Of a DNA stretch of 64,000 nt, positions 11,086 to 22,418 are shown piece by piece; position 1 is the stretch's first letter, and each line of letters opens with the position of its first letter. This stretch comes from Ampullaceana balthica (Eukaryota; Mollusca; Gastropoda; Lymnaeidae). The notes beneath the pieces were generated by a model, which was not told the origin of the DNA, ran no database searches, and was given only the letters and a program-made list of their open reading frames with translations. Both the position numbers and the translations under genes were made by a program. The stretch lies in contig CALYLW010001395.1 in the NCBI GenBank assembly GCA_944989445.1, positions 124,001 to 188,000 of the forward strand. The letters are read 5' to 3'.

Positions 11086-12522
11086 TAGCCTTGAAAAAAA
11101 TACTTCAGAAAAAAAAACAAACCTCCACTATTTTCAAACGTCCGCATAAAATTGTTCAATATGGACAAAATATTTAATTTTTCTCTCCTTGTCTCTACAT
11201 TTCTGATTATTTACAATGCGGCTTTCAGGCAAAAGGGACAATTACAAAAACCAAAATATATCCATTTTGAAAACTTCCTTCAGGTTTGACGGGTAATACA
11301 CTAGTATCGTCATAAATGACAAAGGTATGAATATTTGAAGTTCAAAGTTTTTTCGTTTTTTTTCGCAGTGCTGATTTTGAAAGACTATATCTGTAAAACA
11401 ATTTTACTTATACCCACTTACTCACCCCCAGTTCAACCAAAAGTATGTGGAAAACAAACTCAAGTTTTTCAGGGGTACAAAATAATTTATTCATAAAAAT
11501 TTATTGACATGAAAATGGATTTGCATCATTTTTTTAATCAAAATAAAAAAGGAGGTAAAAACAAAAAATTAAAAATCAGCCAAAGAACCGGGATAAAAGA
11601 TAATTATATCAAAATGAAGGGTAACTAAATATATATAACATAGATAAATTGTTCACCCACAACTTCAATAATTAAAATAAATGTACGGTTAGAAAAATGC
11701 AAGGGTTCTCAAAAAGTAAATATTTAGTCATTTTCAAAAAAAGTGTACAAAAATCCCACATATCCCTAAAGTTGACAACAATGCATGAAAATAAAGACTA
11801 ATCTTTACCTTATAACTATTCAATAATGAAATTACCCCAATCTATATATATTTAAAAAACAAGTGAGTTTGGATATGTGCAATGGTTCATATGATCTTAT
11901 AAGAGCAGAAAAGTTGTATTATATCAAAATTAAATAATTACAAATGTTTTTTTATCCCAATATTAAAAATTGTTATTAATTATTAATATACAAAATAGAT
12001 GAGCTTAATAGTCAGCTTACAAATAAATTATTTAATTTAACATGCCTTTAAACATAGTCATGAAACAAGCAAAGCTATTTATAAGTCGCATCAAAAGATC
12101 AATATAAAAGTTACTAATAAAGTGATTTGGTACCTCTCCCTCTCTTCAAGCACCAGCCTCTCATGTTCCTTAGGTGAAGAGCTCAGCTTTTCTGTTATTT
12201 CCAAAAGATAAATTAGGACTTATTAAATCCAAATCCAATACCTTATCCAAGAAAAGTACATAGTCCATTGATGAAATTGAATTCAAGCCGTCCACAACCT
12301 TTTCCACTTGATTTTGAAATTATAAGGCTGGCACCTTGTTTTAGCAGTGACATCAAGGTTTTCAAGTTGAAAATGAAAATTTATCAAAGTTTAATTTCAA
12401 ATTTTCAAAATTAATAGGAGTAGAGAACAAAATGATTTTAAAATAAACATAAATAAATTATAAATTAAGAAAATAAATTATAACAAAGTCATTAAAATAA
12501 TTAATACTATTAGTATTAGTTT
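11086..12522. other. AT-rich sequence, no gene recognised
   Basis: Apart from a degraded GACGGGTAATACACTAGT motif near 11287 I see no recognisable repeat and no coding region. Possibly ageing transposon debris. Confidence 0.45.
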
Positions 12523-12720
12523 TCAAGTTACCTGAGCCAATGACTTTTTATTTTCCTCTTTTAAAACATAGAGTTTCAAAAGTAGTTTGCTGTTCATAAA
12601 ATGTGTTGGCAGTGACGGTCTTCCACCCTTTCCACTAGTCAGAAAAGTGCTCTTAAGTGCACCGTATTTTTCACCATCATCTAACGAAATTGAACACATA
12701 TTTCGTAGTAAATAAATCAA
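12523..12720 (-). CDS. Possible exon or transposon fragment, unknown function
   Basis: A 65-codon - strand open frame has balanced composition (for example 'SLDDGEKYGALKSTF' and 'GKGGRPSLP'), unlike the AT-driven frames around it. It could be an exon or a piece of a mobile-element protein. The reverse strand shows CTTACCTGAG-like bases near its 3' side, compatible with splicing, but I cannot assign a family or partners. Confidence 0.2.
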   Translation of the reverse strand: MIYLLRNMCSISLDDGEKYGALKSTFLTSGKGGRPSLPTHFMNSKLLLKLYVLKEENKKSLAQVT

Positions 12721-14010
12721 ATATTATAGTAAATATTCTAAATATATTTTGACATTCTGAAATTTCTTCATAAGTGATTTATAACTGAAACAAAAACATA
12801 ACTAACTTATTGACTTTTTATATCCCTTTTATTAACTTCACCGTCTTGTCTGTCGTGATCTCTTTGTCGGGCGGGCGGAAAAAAACAAAAGTAAAAAATG
12901 ACCACTTCCCATGATGCTATCGAGCTTAAAAGTTATCCGTTTCCTCAATGTGAATGTCAGGAAAATTATTATTATTAAATGTATTTTTTTTTAAATTTGT
13001 CATTCAGTTTTTATGTGCGGATATATTTTAAATGGCGGCTGGATAGTAAAGTCAACTGTGCACTCGCCTCACAAGCTGAGGGGAGTGGGATCTAGCCAAC
13101 GTTAAATATTTGAAATACGGTTTCATTAAAATGTGCCTCAATGGACTTAAATTATTTTCAGATCGAAAGTAAAGTCACTGGAAGTTTACAGTTAAGTTTC
13201 TTAACTATAATAACTGGAGAATGAATCAATAAATCCATATATAAAAACTAATATGTAAAAATGAATATATTGAGTACCAAATTGGTAAAAACTTTTTTAG
13301 CCAAGGTTCAAATAAAGTCTTTTTTAAAAATATATTTTTAAAGTTAATTTTCATGTTGTTAGTGAGCACACACTTTTTATCTCAAGTATTTTCCAAACTA
13401 AATTATAATTATTTTTCAGCAACGTATAAGGTATTAAATAGAAAAAAGTGCTATTTTTTTCTAATATTCAAAATTTACTTACCTAATAATGTATGTTATG
13501 TTCAGAAAGGGCATTAAGATGATAATTATCATTACAAGAATACTTTATCACATCTCTATCTCTTAATTATTGTAGACTGAATATATGTTTTTAGTCACAT
13601 TGACAGCTTGTGTGAGTTTAGGATACAGCACATGTATTATAACATTATTTTGTAATTATTTTAAGTGTCATTAAAAGATATCTAAAATAGCGAGGAAGGT
13701 CCTTAAATCAATACGATTTTCAGAGATTATCAACCAGTAGATAGAGTTACTCAGACATACTCCCATAAAGATTGTGTTCAAGAGGTTTTCAATAGGGTAT
13801 ATCTTCATTAGATTACGTAGCTTAAATATTTGGGATTAATCCGGTCATAAATCTATAGCAACATGTATTACAATGAGCGCAAATGATAAAATATAATAGG
13901 AATTGTTATTTAACAGCTGTGACAGTATTTGGATGTGTGTTCATTTTTCATGATTTTTAATTTCAAGTTAAAGATGGAAATGTTATCACTGATATTTTAT
14001 CACATTAACG
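12721..14010. other. AT-rich sequence, no gene recognised
   Basis: No open frame of interest on either strand. Around 13025-13090 a more GC-balanced stretch holds GGATAGTAAAGTCAACTGTG, but no signal was identified. Confidence 0.45.
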
Positions 14011-14011
14011 G

Positions 14012-16553
14012 ATCAAGTTGCTATGATGCTATCAAGGGCAGCACAAGGAGCACTCATTGGATGGGCCTAGAATTCTTTTAGCAACCTTTCGGACAAAGAA
14101 ACGTAGCATCAACCAAGATTGTATCCAATGCTACGCACCCACTAATGAAAGTAATGAAAGAGACAAAGAAGAATTCTACAATAGAGTAATGACCATAGTC
14201 CAGGGTCGCCCTCAGAAGAATATCGTCATCCTCATGGGAGACTTGAATGCCAAGATCGGCAATAGCAACACAGGGTATGAAGAGGTTATGGGACAGCAAA
14301 GGATAGGCAAGATGAACGACAATGGTGAGAGGTTTGCGCAAACATGTGCCACAGTAGACTTGGTCATAGGAAGGAGTATTTTCCAGCACAAGTGAATACA
14401 TAAAGCTACATGGGTCTCACCGGACATGAGAACGATGAACCAAATATACCATGTAAGTTTTTTAAAAAATATTCAGGCAATCTCTCGAAGACGTACGTGT
14501 TAAGAGGGGAGCTGATGTTGCCTCAGATCACCATTTTATTGTAGCCAGGATGAAATTAAAACTAAAGAGACATTATACCGAGCAAACAGCATATAGGACT
14601 CGGTATAATATCTCCCTCCTGAAGGACCAAGCCAAAAAGGAATAATTAAAGATCTCAATATCCAATAAATTCCAAGCCCTACACGAAATACACGAAGACG
14701 AGACCACCGAAGGAAAGTGGAAAAGCGTGAAAGAAACAGTCCAGTCAACATACCAAGAAGTGCTAGGAAACAGGAAACGGGCACACAAAGAATGGATAAC
14801 AGCATGTACACTGAGTAAAATAGAAGATAGGAAAAGAAAGAAATCAGAAATGAATAACAGCTGCACACGAGCACAGAAAAAAAGTCCCAGAAGGAGTATG
14901 CAGATGCAAATAAGGAAGTTAAGAAAAGCATCAAGAGGGACAAGAAAGAATTTGTTGATAAACTTGCTAAAGAAGCAGAAGATGCAGCTCACCAGGGGAA
15001 CATGAGGGAACTGTTTGATACAATTAAGACGCTGTCCTGTAAATTTAGCAAGGTAGAGAGACGAGTGAAGGATACAATGGGAAACACCATACCAAGTGAA
15101 GAGCAACATAGAGGGAGATGGAAGGAGCACTTTGAAGAGCTCTTAAACAGCCCAGAACCAATGAATCCACCAGATATCCAACCAGCTGATAATGACCTGC
15201 TAATTGCAATATTTCAACCAAAGAAGAGATTAGCAGGGTCATTAAACAACGCAGAAATGTAAAGGCTGCAGGATATGATGGCACCCCAGCAGAGGCATGC
15301 ACTGAAGGCGGACTTGGAAACCAGTGTGTAAATGCTACACCCTCTGTTTATGAAGATATGGGAATAGGAGCAAGTTCCTTCCGATTAGAAAGAGGGATAC
15401 TTTATCAAGATTCCAAAAGAAGGGGGATTTAAGCTCCTGCTCGAACAACAGAGGGCTCACCCTGCTGTCCATCCCAGGAAAGGTTTTCAGCCGTGTACTA
15501 CTTAACATGATGAAAAACGCCGTAGACCCTCTGTTGCGGGACAAACAAGCTAGCTTTAGCACCAAGAGATCTTGCACTGACCAGATAGCGACACTGCGCA
15601 TCATTCTAGAGTTGTCACTAGAGTGGAACTCGCCGCTCTATGTCAACTTTGTTTACTATGAAAAAGTCTTCGACAGTGTTGAGAGGTAAACCCTGTGGAG
15701 ATTGCTAAGGCAATACGGGCTGCCACAGAAGATTACGAATATAATTAGAAACATGTACGAAGAGTAAAACTGCGAGTTGTCCATGTTCAGCAGGTGACAG
15801 ATGCTTTCCAGGTGAAGACTGGTGTGAGACAAGATTGCTTGCTGTCACCATTACTGTTCATGTTAGCCATTGACTGGGTGATGAAATCATCTGAAACCGG
15901 CTTGTTACGCATTTGTATTTCCAATTTGAAGAATACAATTACTTTTAATATTATACACGTAACTTGAGTAGAGTCTATTCACGTTGTCTCTTGTGTGGTG
16001 AGCTTACTCATGGGCAGAGAGCCCACCGAGATCTAACGAAGCGCTATAAATATACGCTAACGACCACTGGGAAGACTTCATGGGAGGCAGCAGTCAGCGA
16101 ATGAGCCTCAATATGCCTTGTGATACTGACAGGGGAGCAGTGTTTGGGGCTAGCAGACAACAGGCTGCCAAGTCCAGACAACAGGCTGCCCAGTCCAGAC
16201 AACAGGCTGTCAAGTCCAGACAACAGGCTGCAAAGTCCAGACGACAGGCCGCCAAGTCCAGACGACAGGCTGCCAAGTCCAGGCGACAGGCTGCCAAGTC
16301 CAGACGACAGGCTGCCAAGTCCAGACGACAGGCTGCCAAGTCCAGACAACAGGCTGCCAAGTCCAGACAACAGGCTGCCAAGTCCAGACAACAGGCTGCC
16401 AAGTCCAGACGACAGACAAGGATAGATGATGCTCAAAACCATCCTGATGGCATTCCAAACGTCACTTATTGGACATGAGGACGTAACTTTCGGGCCAGAG
16501 TAGGGCTAATGAGCCATCAAAGGACACACAAAGCCGCCAAAGCAAATGAATAA
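14012..16553 (+). pseudogene. Degenerate LINE (endonuclease, reverse transcriptase and finger-like tail)
   Basis: On the + strand a non-LTR polyprotein can be followed through several frame changes. Endonuclease pieces come first: 'MLSRAAQGALIGW', then 'CIQCYAPTNESNERDKE' and 'ILMGDLNAKIG' at 14020-14395. A charged linker follows at 14727-15262, with 'IPSEEQHRGRWKEHFEELLN'. RT pieces lie at 15240-15890 ('AAGYDGTPAEA', 'ASFSTKRSCTDQIATLR' and 'LLSPLLFMLAIDW'). A C-terminal tail at 16041-16553 ends in a 'GRNFRARVGLMSHQRTH' finger-like motif. The RT palm after 'LAIDW' is missing, so there is an internal deletion before the tail. This layout and wording are typical of the LINEs annotated in databases as craniofacial-development-protein-2-like. 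It is inactive. Confidence 0.8.
16157..16421 (+). repeat. 21-bp minisatellite inside the LINE C-terminal tail
   Basis: About 12-13 tandem copies of a 21-bp unit, CAACAGGCTGCCAAGTCCAG plus A, with A/G variation giving CGACAGG. The period is a multiple of three, so in the frame that runs from the upstream LINE tail it encodes a seven-residue repeat of the type R-(R/Q)-Q-A-A-K-S. It continues in frame into the finger-like motif, until a TGA at 16476-16478 that appears to replace a Cys codon of that motif. Confidence 0.9.
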
Positions 16554-16889
16554 TATTTTGTGAATGGTCATCGTCAATTAAAATGGAAAAAAAACGTTCA
16601 AGTAAATCTCACCCCTATGTTATAACAATACTGTGACACATTCAGCACATACTGTACAATTAAATTAAATATTTCTTAAACATGAGTGTATTATCTATTA
16701 TAAAAAAGTCTCATTGGAATAAAATTAAATGAATTCAAAATAATAAAACTCTTTAGTTAATAAAACCTTAAGTTATACACACCAGAAATAATCAAACAAA
16801 CAATGGAGCAAAATGACATGAACTTTCTTCAAATTAATATTCTGTTTACCACGTTTTTATTAACTCACTTTCGTTCCTCTATGTGTGTC
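16554..16889. other. AT-rich sequence, no recognised feature
   Basis: No coding or repeat signal beyond simple AT-richness. Confidence 0.4.
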
Positions 16890-17190
16890 TGTCCACAATT
16901 TTTCAAATCTGCCAACGTAAAATTAAACCATTTTTGATGGTCCTAGAGATCTCAATATTTTACTACAGATAGATCTTAGATGACAATGCATTGTATCGAA
17001 ATTTCAGATCGATCGAATGTACTGTTATTAAATTATTGAAATTTTTAGTTTATCTTTATATAAGAACATGTATTATCTGTCTGCTCTTGTTTACATTACA
17101 TTTAGGTGGCGAGTTCACAACAACCCCGACCACATCAACCATGTTTAACATCAACGGGAGATCAGTCATTTCCAGTCTGTAAGTGTATGT
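16890..17190. repeat. GATCGATC-family repeat fragment
   Basis: Contains GATGGTCCTAGAGATCTCAA, ACAGATAGATCTTAGATGAC, ATGCATTGTATCGAAATTTC and AGATCGATCGAATGTAC in the same order as the elements at 9296 and 21690. It lacks their downstream half and the ACACGC end, so it is a partial copy. Confidence 0.55.
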
Positions 17191-17280
17191 GTATTATATT
17201 TGAACATAATCAATACTTCAAAACTCACCATAGCATACAATTAGACTAAAAAAGAATAAAATAAATAAAATTAGTAGGGC

Positions 17281-17446
17281 CTGTGAGTAGGGCTGTCAAT
17301 ATTGTTGAAAAATGCTGCCCGGGTATCCGTCCAAATTTCGAACGGGTACCCGGCTTACCCGATCGAAACATGACATAATTTTCCACGTCATGACCGCTAT
17401 ACAATGGCGCTGTGTTGGAGAAGGTAGTATGGGAGGAGAACGGATG
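17281..17446. mobile_element. Terminus of a GGGTACCCG-type element, cut by the assembly gap
   Basis: GGGCTGTCAATATTGTTGAA, followed by CCGGGTATCCGTCC and GGGTACCCGG, matches the left end of the element at 55475. The right part is lost in the N run. Confidence 0.55.
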
Positions 17447-17857
17447 NNNNNNNNNNNNNNNNNNNNNNNNNNNNNNNNNNNNNNNNNNNNNNNNNNNNNN
17501 NNNNNNNNNNNNNNNNNNNNNNNNNNNNNNNNNNNNNNNNNNNNNNNNNNNNNNNNNNNNNNNNNNNNNNNNNNNNNNNNNNNNNNNNNNNNNNNNNNNN
17601 NNNNNNNNNNNNNNNNNNNNNNNNNNNNNNNNNNNNNNNNNNNNNNNNNNNNNNNNNNNNNNNNNNNNNNNNNNNNNNNNNNNNNNNNNNNNNNNNNNNN
17701 NNNNNNNNNNNNNNNNNNNNNNNNNNNNNNNNNNNNNNNNNNNNNNNNNNNNNNNNNNNNNNNNNNNNNNNNNNNNNNNNNNNNNNNNNNNNNNNNNNNN
17801 NNNNNNNNNNNNNNNNNNNNNNNNNNNNNNNNNNNNNNNNNNNNNNNNNNNNNNNNN
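17447..17857. other. Assembly gap (411 Ns)
   Basis: An unbroken run of N. The open frames that span it are meaningless. The true size and content of the missing DNA are unknown, and an exon could be hidden here. Confidence 0.99.
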
Positions 17858-18300
17858 AATGTTACTGTAAATGATTTTTATAGTTGGCCTTTCTTACCGC
17901 TAAATATACAGTAAAGGCATGTAAAGAATTGAGCGAGCAAAAAATGGTCTTTAAAAAACATTGCTAAATAACAAAATATATTAAACTCTACATAGCGCGA
18001 CTGTGAATCTTTAAATCCATTTATATTTGCTATACAAACATCATTGGTCAAAATAAACATTTTTCTACTGTTCTGATAAAATAGATTTTCAAATATGAAC
18101 AGGCTTGAGTATTTGTTGTTATGTTTCCGTTTTAAAATAAAAAACAATCAACTGTCATTAATTGAGACATTAATATGGGTAAGAGGCACACAATCATTTA
18201 TTGACTAAGCCCTGAAGTATTTCAGGCGACTACACATAGATGTAAGTCATTAAAAAAATAGTCATTAACCAGTCACCATTAAAAAGACGCTAATGTAAAC
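17858..18300. other. AT-rich sequence, no recognised feature
   Basis: An 89-residue - strand open frame (18147-17878) is AT-driven and shows no recognisable motif. Confidence 0.4.
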
Positions 18301-18696
18301 ATGACATTGGCATGCACTAGTTTATTCCCGTACACCAATGACAGGGAGCATTTCTTGGCTAGCCAGCGTGCCACGTGTCGACAACAGCGATGCCATACCC
18401 TCAGGTACACAACACAGGTGACATCACATCCTCCAGATGATGTTGTTGTTCTCCAATTTAAGGACTGTTACTTCCTTCAAGCAGTAGTTTTAAACTTTGT
18501 CTCACTAGTATTTATTCGTGAATCTGTAAAAGTGTTAACGTTTGTTCAAGTTTTGTCTTGTTGCAATGAGTTTTTGACATTTAATTTATTAGGAATGTTC
18601 ATAGCTGCAAAAGAGAAGAGGCTGATAATGCAACAAAAGGAATATCAGTTTTTTTTTAAACGTCTTATAGATTGTGTGTCATATGACGAGAAATAG
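18301..18696 (+). CDS. Uncertain open frame, unknown function
   Basis: A 131-codon frame beginning with ATG. The sequence has mixed composition with a Cys-rich start ('ATCRQQRCHTL') and hydrophobic middle ('QAVVLNFVSLVFI'). No domain is recognised. A second frame (18674-18871) overlaps it. It could be chance or an exon of an unknown gene. Confidence 0.15.
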   Translation: MTLACTSLFPYTNDREHFLASQRATCRQQRCHTLRYTTQVTSHPPDDVVVLQFKDCYFLQAVVLNFVSLVFIRESVKVLTFVQVLSCCNEFLTFNLLGMFIAAKEKRLIMQQKEYQFFFKRLIDCVSYDEK

Positions 18697-18902
18697 AACG
18701 AAAAAAGGAACAATTGGATTATTCATTGAACTAAATATTTGCATATGGGCGACGGAAAGAGACAGTCCGAAAGCGAGGGAGAACGAGGGAGTGAGAAGAC
18801 GCAAAAGAATTAGGTTTTTGCTATTCAATAATTATCGTCGTCATATTGTGCCTTACGGTGTAAGGATGTAGCAAACAAAGCAACAGAAAAGCGATGGGAT
18901 AT

Positions 18903-19130
18903 TTAAAAATCTTTTTCGATTGGCAGAACATAGTTGAAGTCCGTTTCGCCAACAAATACTTTCGCACTGAAGTTGATACTTAGACGTTCCCCATCATCAA
19001 AGTGCTGATAATTGCACACATTCAGACAAAGGTCAAACCTACATTCAAACATGCTGACTGGAATGTTACTATTTGCTAGTCTCTGTGGTGAGTGCATGTT
19101 AATGTAACTATCAAACCTCTGAAACACTTT
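18903..19130 (-). CDS. Candidate - strand exon, faintly integrin-alpha-like
   Basis: A 74-codon frame ending in TAA at 18903 with good codon character. It includes 'FECRFDLCLNVCNYQHF', 'DDGERLSINFSAKVFVGETD' and 'VLPIEKDF'. The Cys-x4-Cys-x3-Cys pattern followed by a beta-strand-like 'RLSINFSAKVF' recalls the membrane-proximal stalk of integrin alpha subunits, but this is a resemblance only. The frame stops without a membrane helix, and a usable acceptor (TTTCAG at about 19120) lacks a good pyrimidine tract. It may be a pseudo-exon. Confidence 0.3.
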   Translation of the reverse strand, partial: KVFQRFDSYINMHSPQRLANSNIPVSMFECRFDLCLNVCNYQHFDDGERLSINFSAKVFVGETDFNYVLPIEKDF

Positions 19131-19209
19131 TCTTTCTCACTCCGAACTAAGTCTAGATTATTAGCAATTGCCACAAAAACGAAACCCGTGTACAAGATAT
19201 GGTAACCAG

Positions 19210-20236
19210 TGGATAGCGAAGGATGTGACATGGTCACGATGATGTGACATGGTCACGTTGATGTGACACGGTCACGATGATGTGACACGGTCACGATGAT
19301 GTGACATGGTCACGTTGATGTGACACGGTCACGATGATGTGACACGGTCACGATGATGTGACATGGTCACTACGATGTGACATGGTCACGATGATGTGAC
19401 ATGGTCACGTTGATGTGACACGGTCACGATGATGTGACATGGTCACTATGATGTGACATGGTCACGATGATGTGACATGGTCACGTTGATGTGACACGGT
19501 CACGATGATGTGACACGGTCACGATGATGTGACACGGTCACGATGATGTGACACGGTCACGATGATGTGACATGGTCACTATGATGTGACATGGTCACGA
19601 TGATGTGACATGGTCAAGATGATGTGAAATGGTCACGATGATGTGAAATGGTCACGATGATGTGACATGGTCACGATGATGTGACATGGTCACGATAATG
19701 TGACATGGTCACGATGATGTGACATGATCACGATGATGTGACATGGTCACGATGATGTGACATGGTCACGATGATGTGACATGGTCACGATGATGTGACA
19801 TGATCACGATGATGTGACATGGTCACGATGATGTGACATGGTCATGATGATGTGACATGGTCACGATGATGTGACATGGTCACGATGATGTGACATGGTC
19901 ATGATGATGTGACATGGTCACGATGATGTGACATGGTCACGATGATGTGACATGATCACGATGATGTGACATGGTCACGATGATCTGACATGGTCACGAT
20001 GATGTGACACGGTCACGATGATGTGACACGGTCGAGATTATGTGACATGGTCACTATGATGTGACATGGTCACAATGATGTGACATGGTCACGATGATGT
20101 GACATGGTCACGATGATGTGACATGGTCACGATGATGTGACATGGTCACGATGATGTGACATGGTCACGATGATGTTACATGGTCACGATGATGTGAGAT
20201 GATCACGATGATGTGACATGGTCACAATGATGTGTT
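19210..20236 (+). repeat. 19-bp minisatellite with a palindromic unit
   Basis: About 54 tandem copies of GATGATGTGACATGGTCAC. Each unit contains the inverted repeat GTGAC-NNN-GTCAC, with ATG or ACG as the spacer. Variants are clustered: units with ACACGGTCAC alternate with ACATGGTCAC in the 5' half, ATGATCAC and ATGGTCATG occur in the middle, and the array degenerates at 20185-20236. There is no coding frame. Confidence 0.95.
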
Positions 20237-20799
20237 TGGAGAGTTGGTGAACGTATTTATTAGTGACAAAAGCTTTTTTTGTGTTTTTTTTTAAAACTTC
20301 ATTTTTGTTTTGCATTTTTAAGCAATCTGGCCCACTCATTATCTTAGAGCTTCATGAAACGTTCTTAGGAAGCGTCAGTGAGCGAATGAGTGTGAGAGAG
20401 AGAGAGAGAGAGAGATAAATAAGAATAGAGAGGGAAAGAGATATTAGAAGAGCTAAAATGAGAGAGCATGATGCCTTGTTTCTTCATCTGGCAACTCATT
20501 CATTTGAAATAATTTAAATAAGTAACACCTTTTCAGAGATGAAGATGATATTTTAAATTACATAAAACGTACATCGATATTTTTTTCAGAGCTGCAAACA
20601 TGAAATCAACTAATTTATTATTAATGAAACTTGTGACATTCATAGCCAAATGCTTTATTTCCATAGTCGATGCAAACAATTTTTTTTTCTTTTTTAACGT
20701 TTTGAAATATGTTATTAATATTTAATAGCCCCGAAAAAACACATGATTATATCAAATAAAAAACACAAATTATTTACAAAAGGAGACGACGACAACATA
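20237..20799. other. Non-coding with a (GA)n microsatellite at 20393-20415
   Basis: A short (GAGA)n run lies within otherwise unremarkable AT-rich DNA. No gene is seen. Confidence 0.45.
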
Positions 20800-20960
20800 C
20801 ACTATATTCCGGCGTATAAGAAGACTTTTTAACTCCTTAACTCTTCTCAAAAATCTGGAGTTGTCTTATACGTCAAAAATAGCTTAAAACATATATTTTA
20901 AAAAGAAAATTTTGGGGTCGTCTTATACTCCCAGTCGTCTTGTAAGTCGGAAATATACGG
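20800..20960. mobile_element. Pogo/Tigger-like MITE, 161 bp
   Basis: The left end CACTATATTCCGGCGTATAAG and the right end, whose reverse complement is CCGTATATTTCCGACTTACA, form imperfect inverted repeats of about 27 bp around a GTCTTATAC...GTCGTCTTATAC interior. TA dinucleotides flank both ends (20798-20799 and 20961-20962), as expected for Tc1/mariner/pogo insertion. Confidence 0.65.
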
Positions 20961-21689
20961 TACTAGGTATGGCTTGAAAATGCCACCATCCTATCATTGG
21001 CGTACTTTTTTTTTACAAAATCCTAAATGAATATACTCTTTTAGTCCTTTTATATGGAGAAGCGTCACTACTACTATTGATTCGGGTGAATCACATGGTT
21101 AATACGCCGAAGACCAACTGCTATTAACTTTCTTTGTGGATTTCCCGCTGACTACTCCAGCACATCTGTAGATACCACATAGTTTTCACAACTCTAGCAC
21201 AGCCAACCAAGCCACACATGTTTTCACCAGAGGTTTATTTTAAAGCATTATTTTTATAACACACATAGTTTTATAGAAGAAAAGGGAGCTATCGATAGAA
21301 AACAACCAACAGCTCTTTCATTAACAAAACTGTTTTGTAAATAAGACATTCATCGCCAAACTAATTAAATTGAGGTAATCCTGCAGTTTCTAGTTATATT
21401 ATTTAACAGCAAAATTTAATTTTCTCGTGAGGACTTACGTTTTATCTATTAAATGCATTATTATATGTTGTATTTTAGCTATTACGGCATTAATTTGTAA
21501 GATTAATTTCACAAGAAAGTTAATTTTCGCTGTGAACTAATATACGTTTAGAAACTGCAGGATTATCAAAAGATGATTATTGGTCAAGCTTCAGTTTTAT
21601 TATTCAGGAAAAATATATAAACATAAATCAGAATAATGCCTAATCATAATATAAACAAAAGTTTATGTTTATTATTTCTGTTTTTACAC
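20961..21689. other. AT-rich sequence, no recognised feature
   Basis: The block CTGCAGTTTCTA near 21383 and its reverse complement GAAACTGCAGGATTA near 21551 suggest a possible small inverted-repeat unit (about 21375-21566), but its ends are not convincing. No gene is seen. Confidence 0.35.
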
Positions 21690-22190
21690 GCTTTTATTTA
21701 AGTCACAATGTTTGTATGTTGTATCCATCCATCCATCCTTCCATCCATCCATCCTTCCTCAAATCTTGAAACGTAAAATTATACCACTTCTGATGGTCCT
21801 AGAGATCTAAAACTTTACCACAGATAGACCTTGGATGACAATGCATTGTATTAAAATTTCAGATCAATCGAATGTACCGTATTGAAATTATTGCATTTTT
21901 AGTTTATCTATAGTCTATATATAAGCATCGGTACCCGTTTGCTTTGTTGACATCCATGAGTTCACCACGTGAACACAGCACCGTGGTATAAAACGTTGGG
22001 CGGGCGCTTATGAGGTGTTTGGTATAAAAAAAAATAGTGGTAAAAAAGATGTGTGGGCTTCAGACGTGAATTTTAAAGAGTTTTTATTATAAGATTTAAA
22101 AAATAGCTGTAAAAACAAAGTTTTGACTATAAATCCCTTATATATGAGACATAACTAAAAGTAGTGATTATGTTAAAGCGTGTCCTTTTA
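21690..22190 (-). mobile_element. Inverted-repeat element (ACACGCTTTTATTTAAG ends), copy 2
   Basis: Starts ACACGCTTTTATTTAAGTCA and ends TTAAAGCGTGTCC. Internal order matches the copy at 9296: (CATC)n, GATGGTCCTAGAGATCT, GATCAATCGAATGTACCG, CACCACGTGAACACAGCACC, GGGCGGGCGCTTATGAGGTG, and TTATATATGAGACATAAC. This copy lacks the extra internal segment found in the 9296 copy. Non-coding. Confidence 0.75.
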
Positions 22191-22373
22191 AAAAAAAGAT
22201 TTTTTAAATATTTAATTATATATTATAATTTTAAGATAAGTAGACATGATTGAGCATTTAGTGCATCATGATTTGTTATTAAAATAAAAATAATCGAGCC
22301 ACAAAATAATTAACGATACTAAATGCTGATGTCGATACAATAACACATCTATACAAACTGTCAAGAAAAAGCC

Positions 22374-22381
<8 letters not shown>

Positions 22382-22404
<23 letters not shown>

Positions 22405-22406
22405 CA
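22382..22406. repeat. (TA)n microsatellite
   Basis: A run of TATATA flanked by CATACATA. It makes the overlapping - strand frames open but meaningless. Confidence 0.9.
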
Positions 22407-22418
22407 TACATACATATT

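Noticed and set aside
14536..15130. Hydrophobic - strand frames of 135 and 185 residues that look like membrane proteins
   Set aside because: They are the reverse-strand shadow of the A-rich linker region of the + strand LINE.
17312..17914. Open frames spanning the N run
   Set aside because: Translation across unknown bases carries no information.
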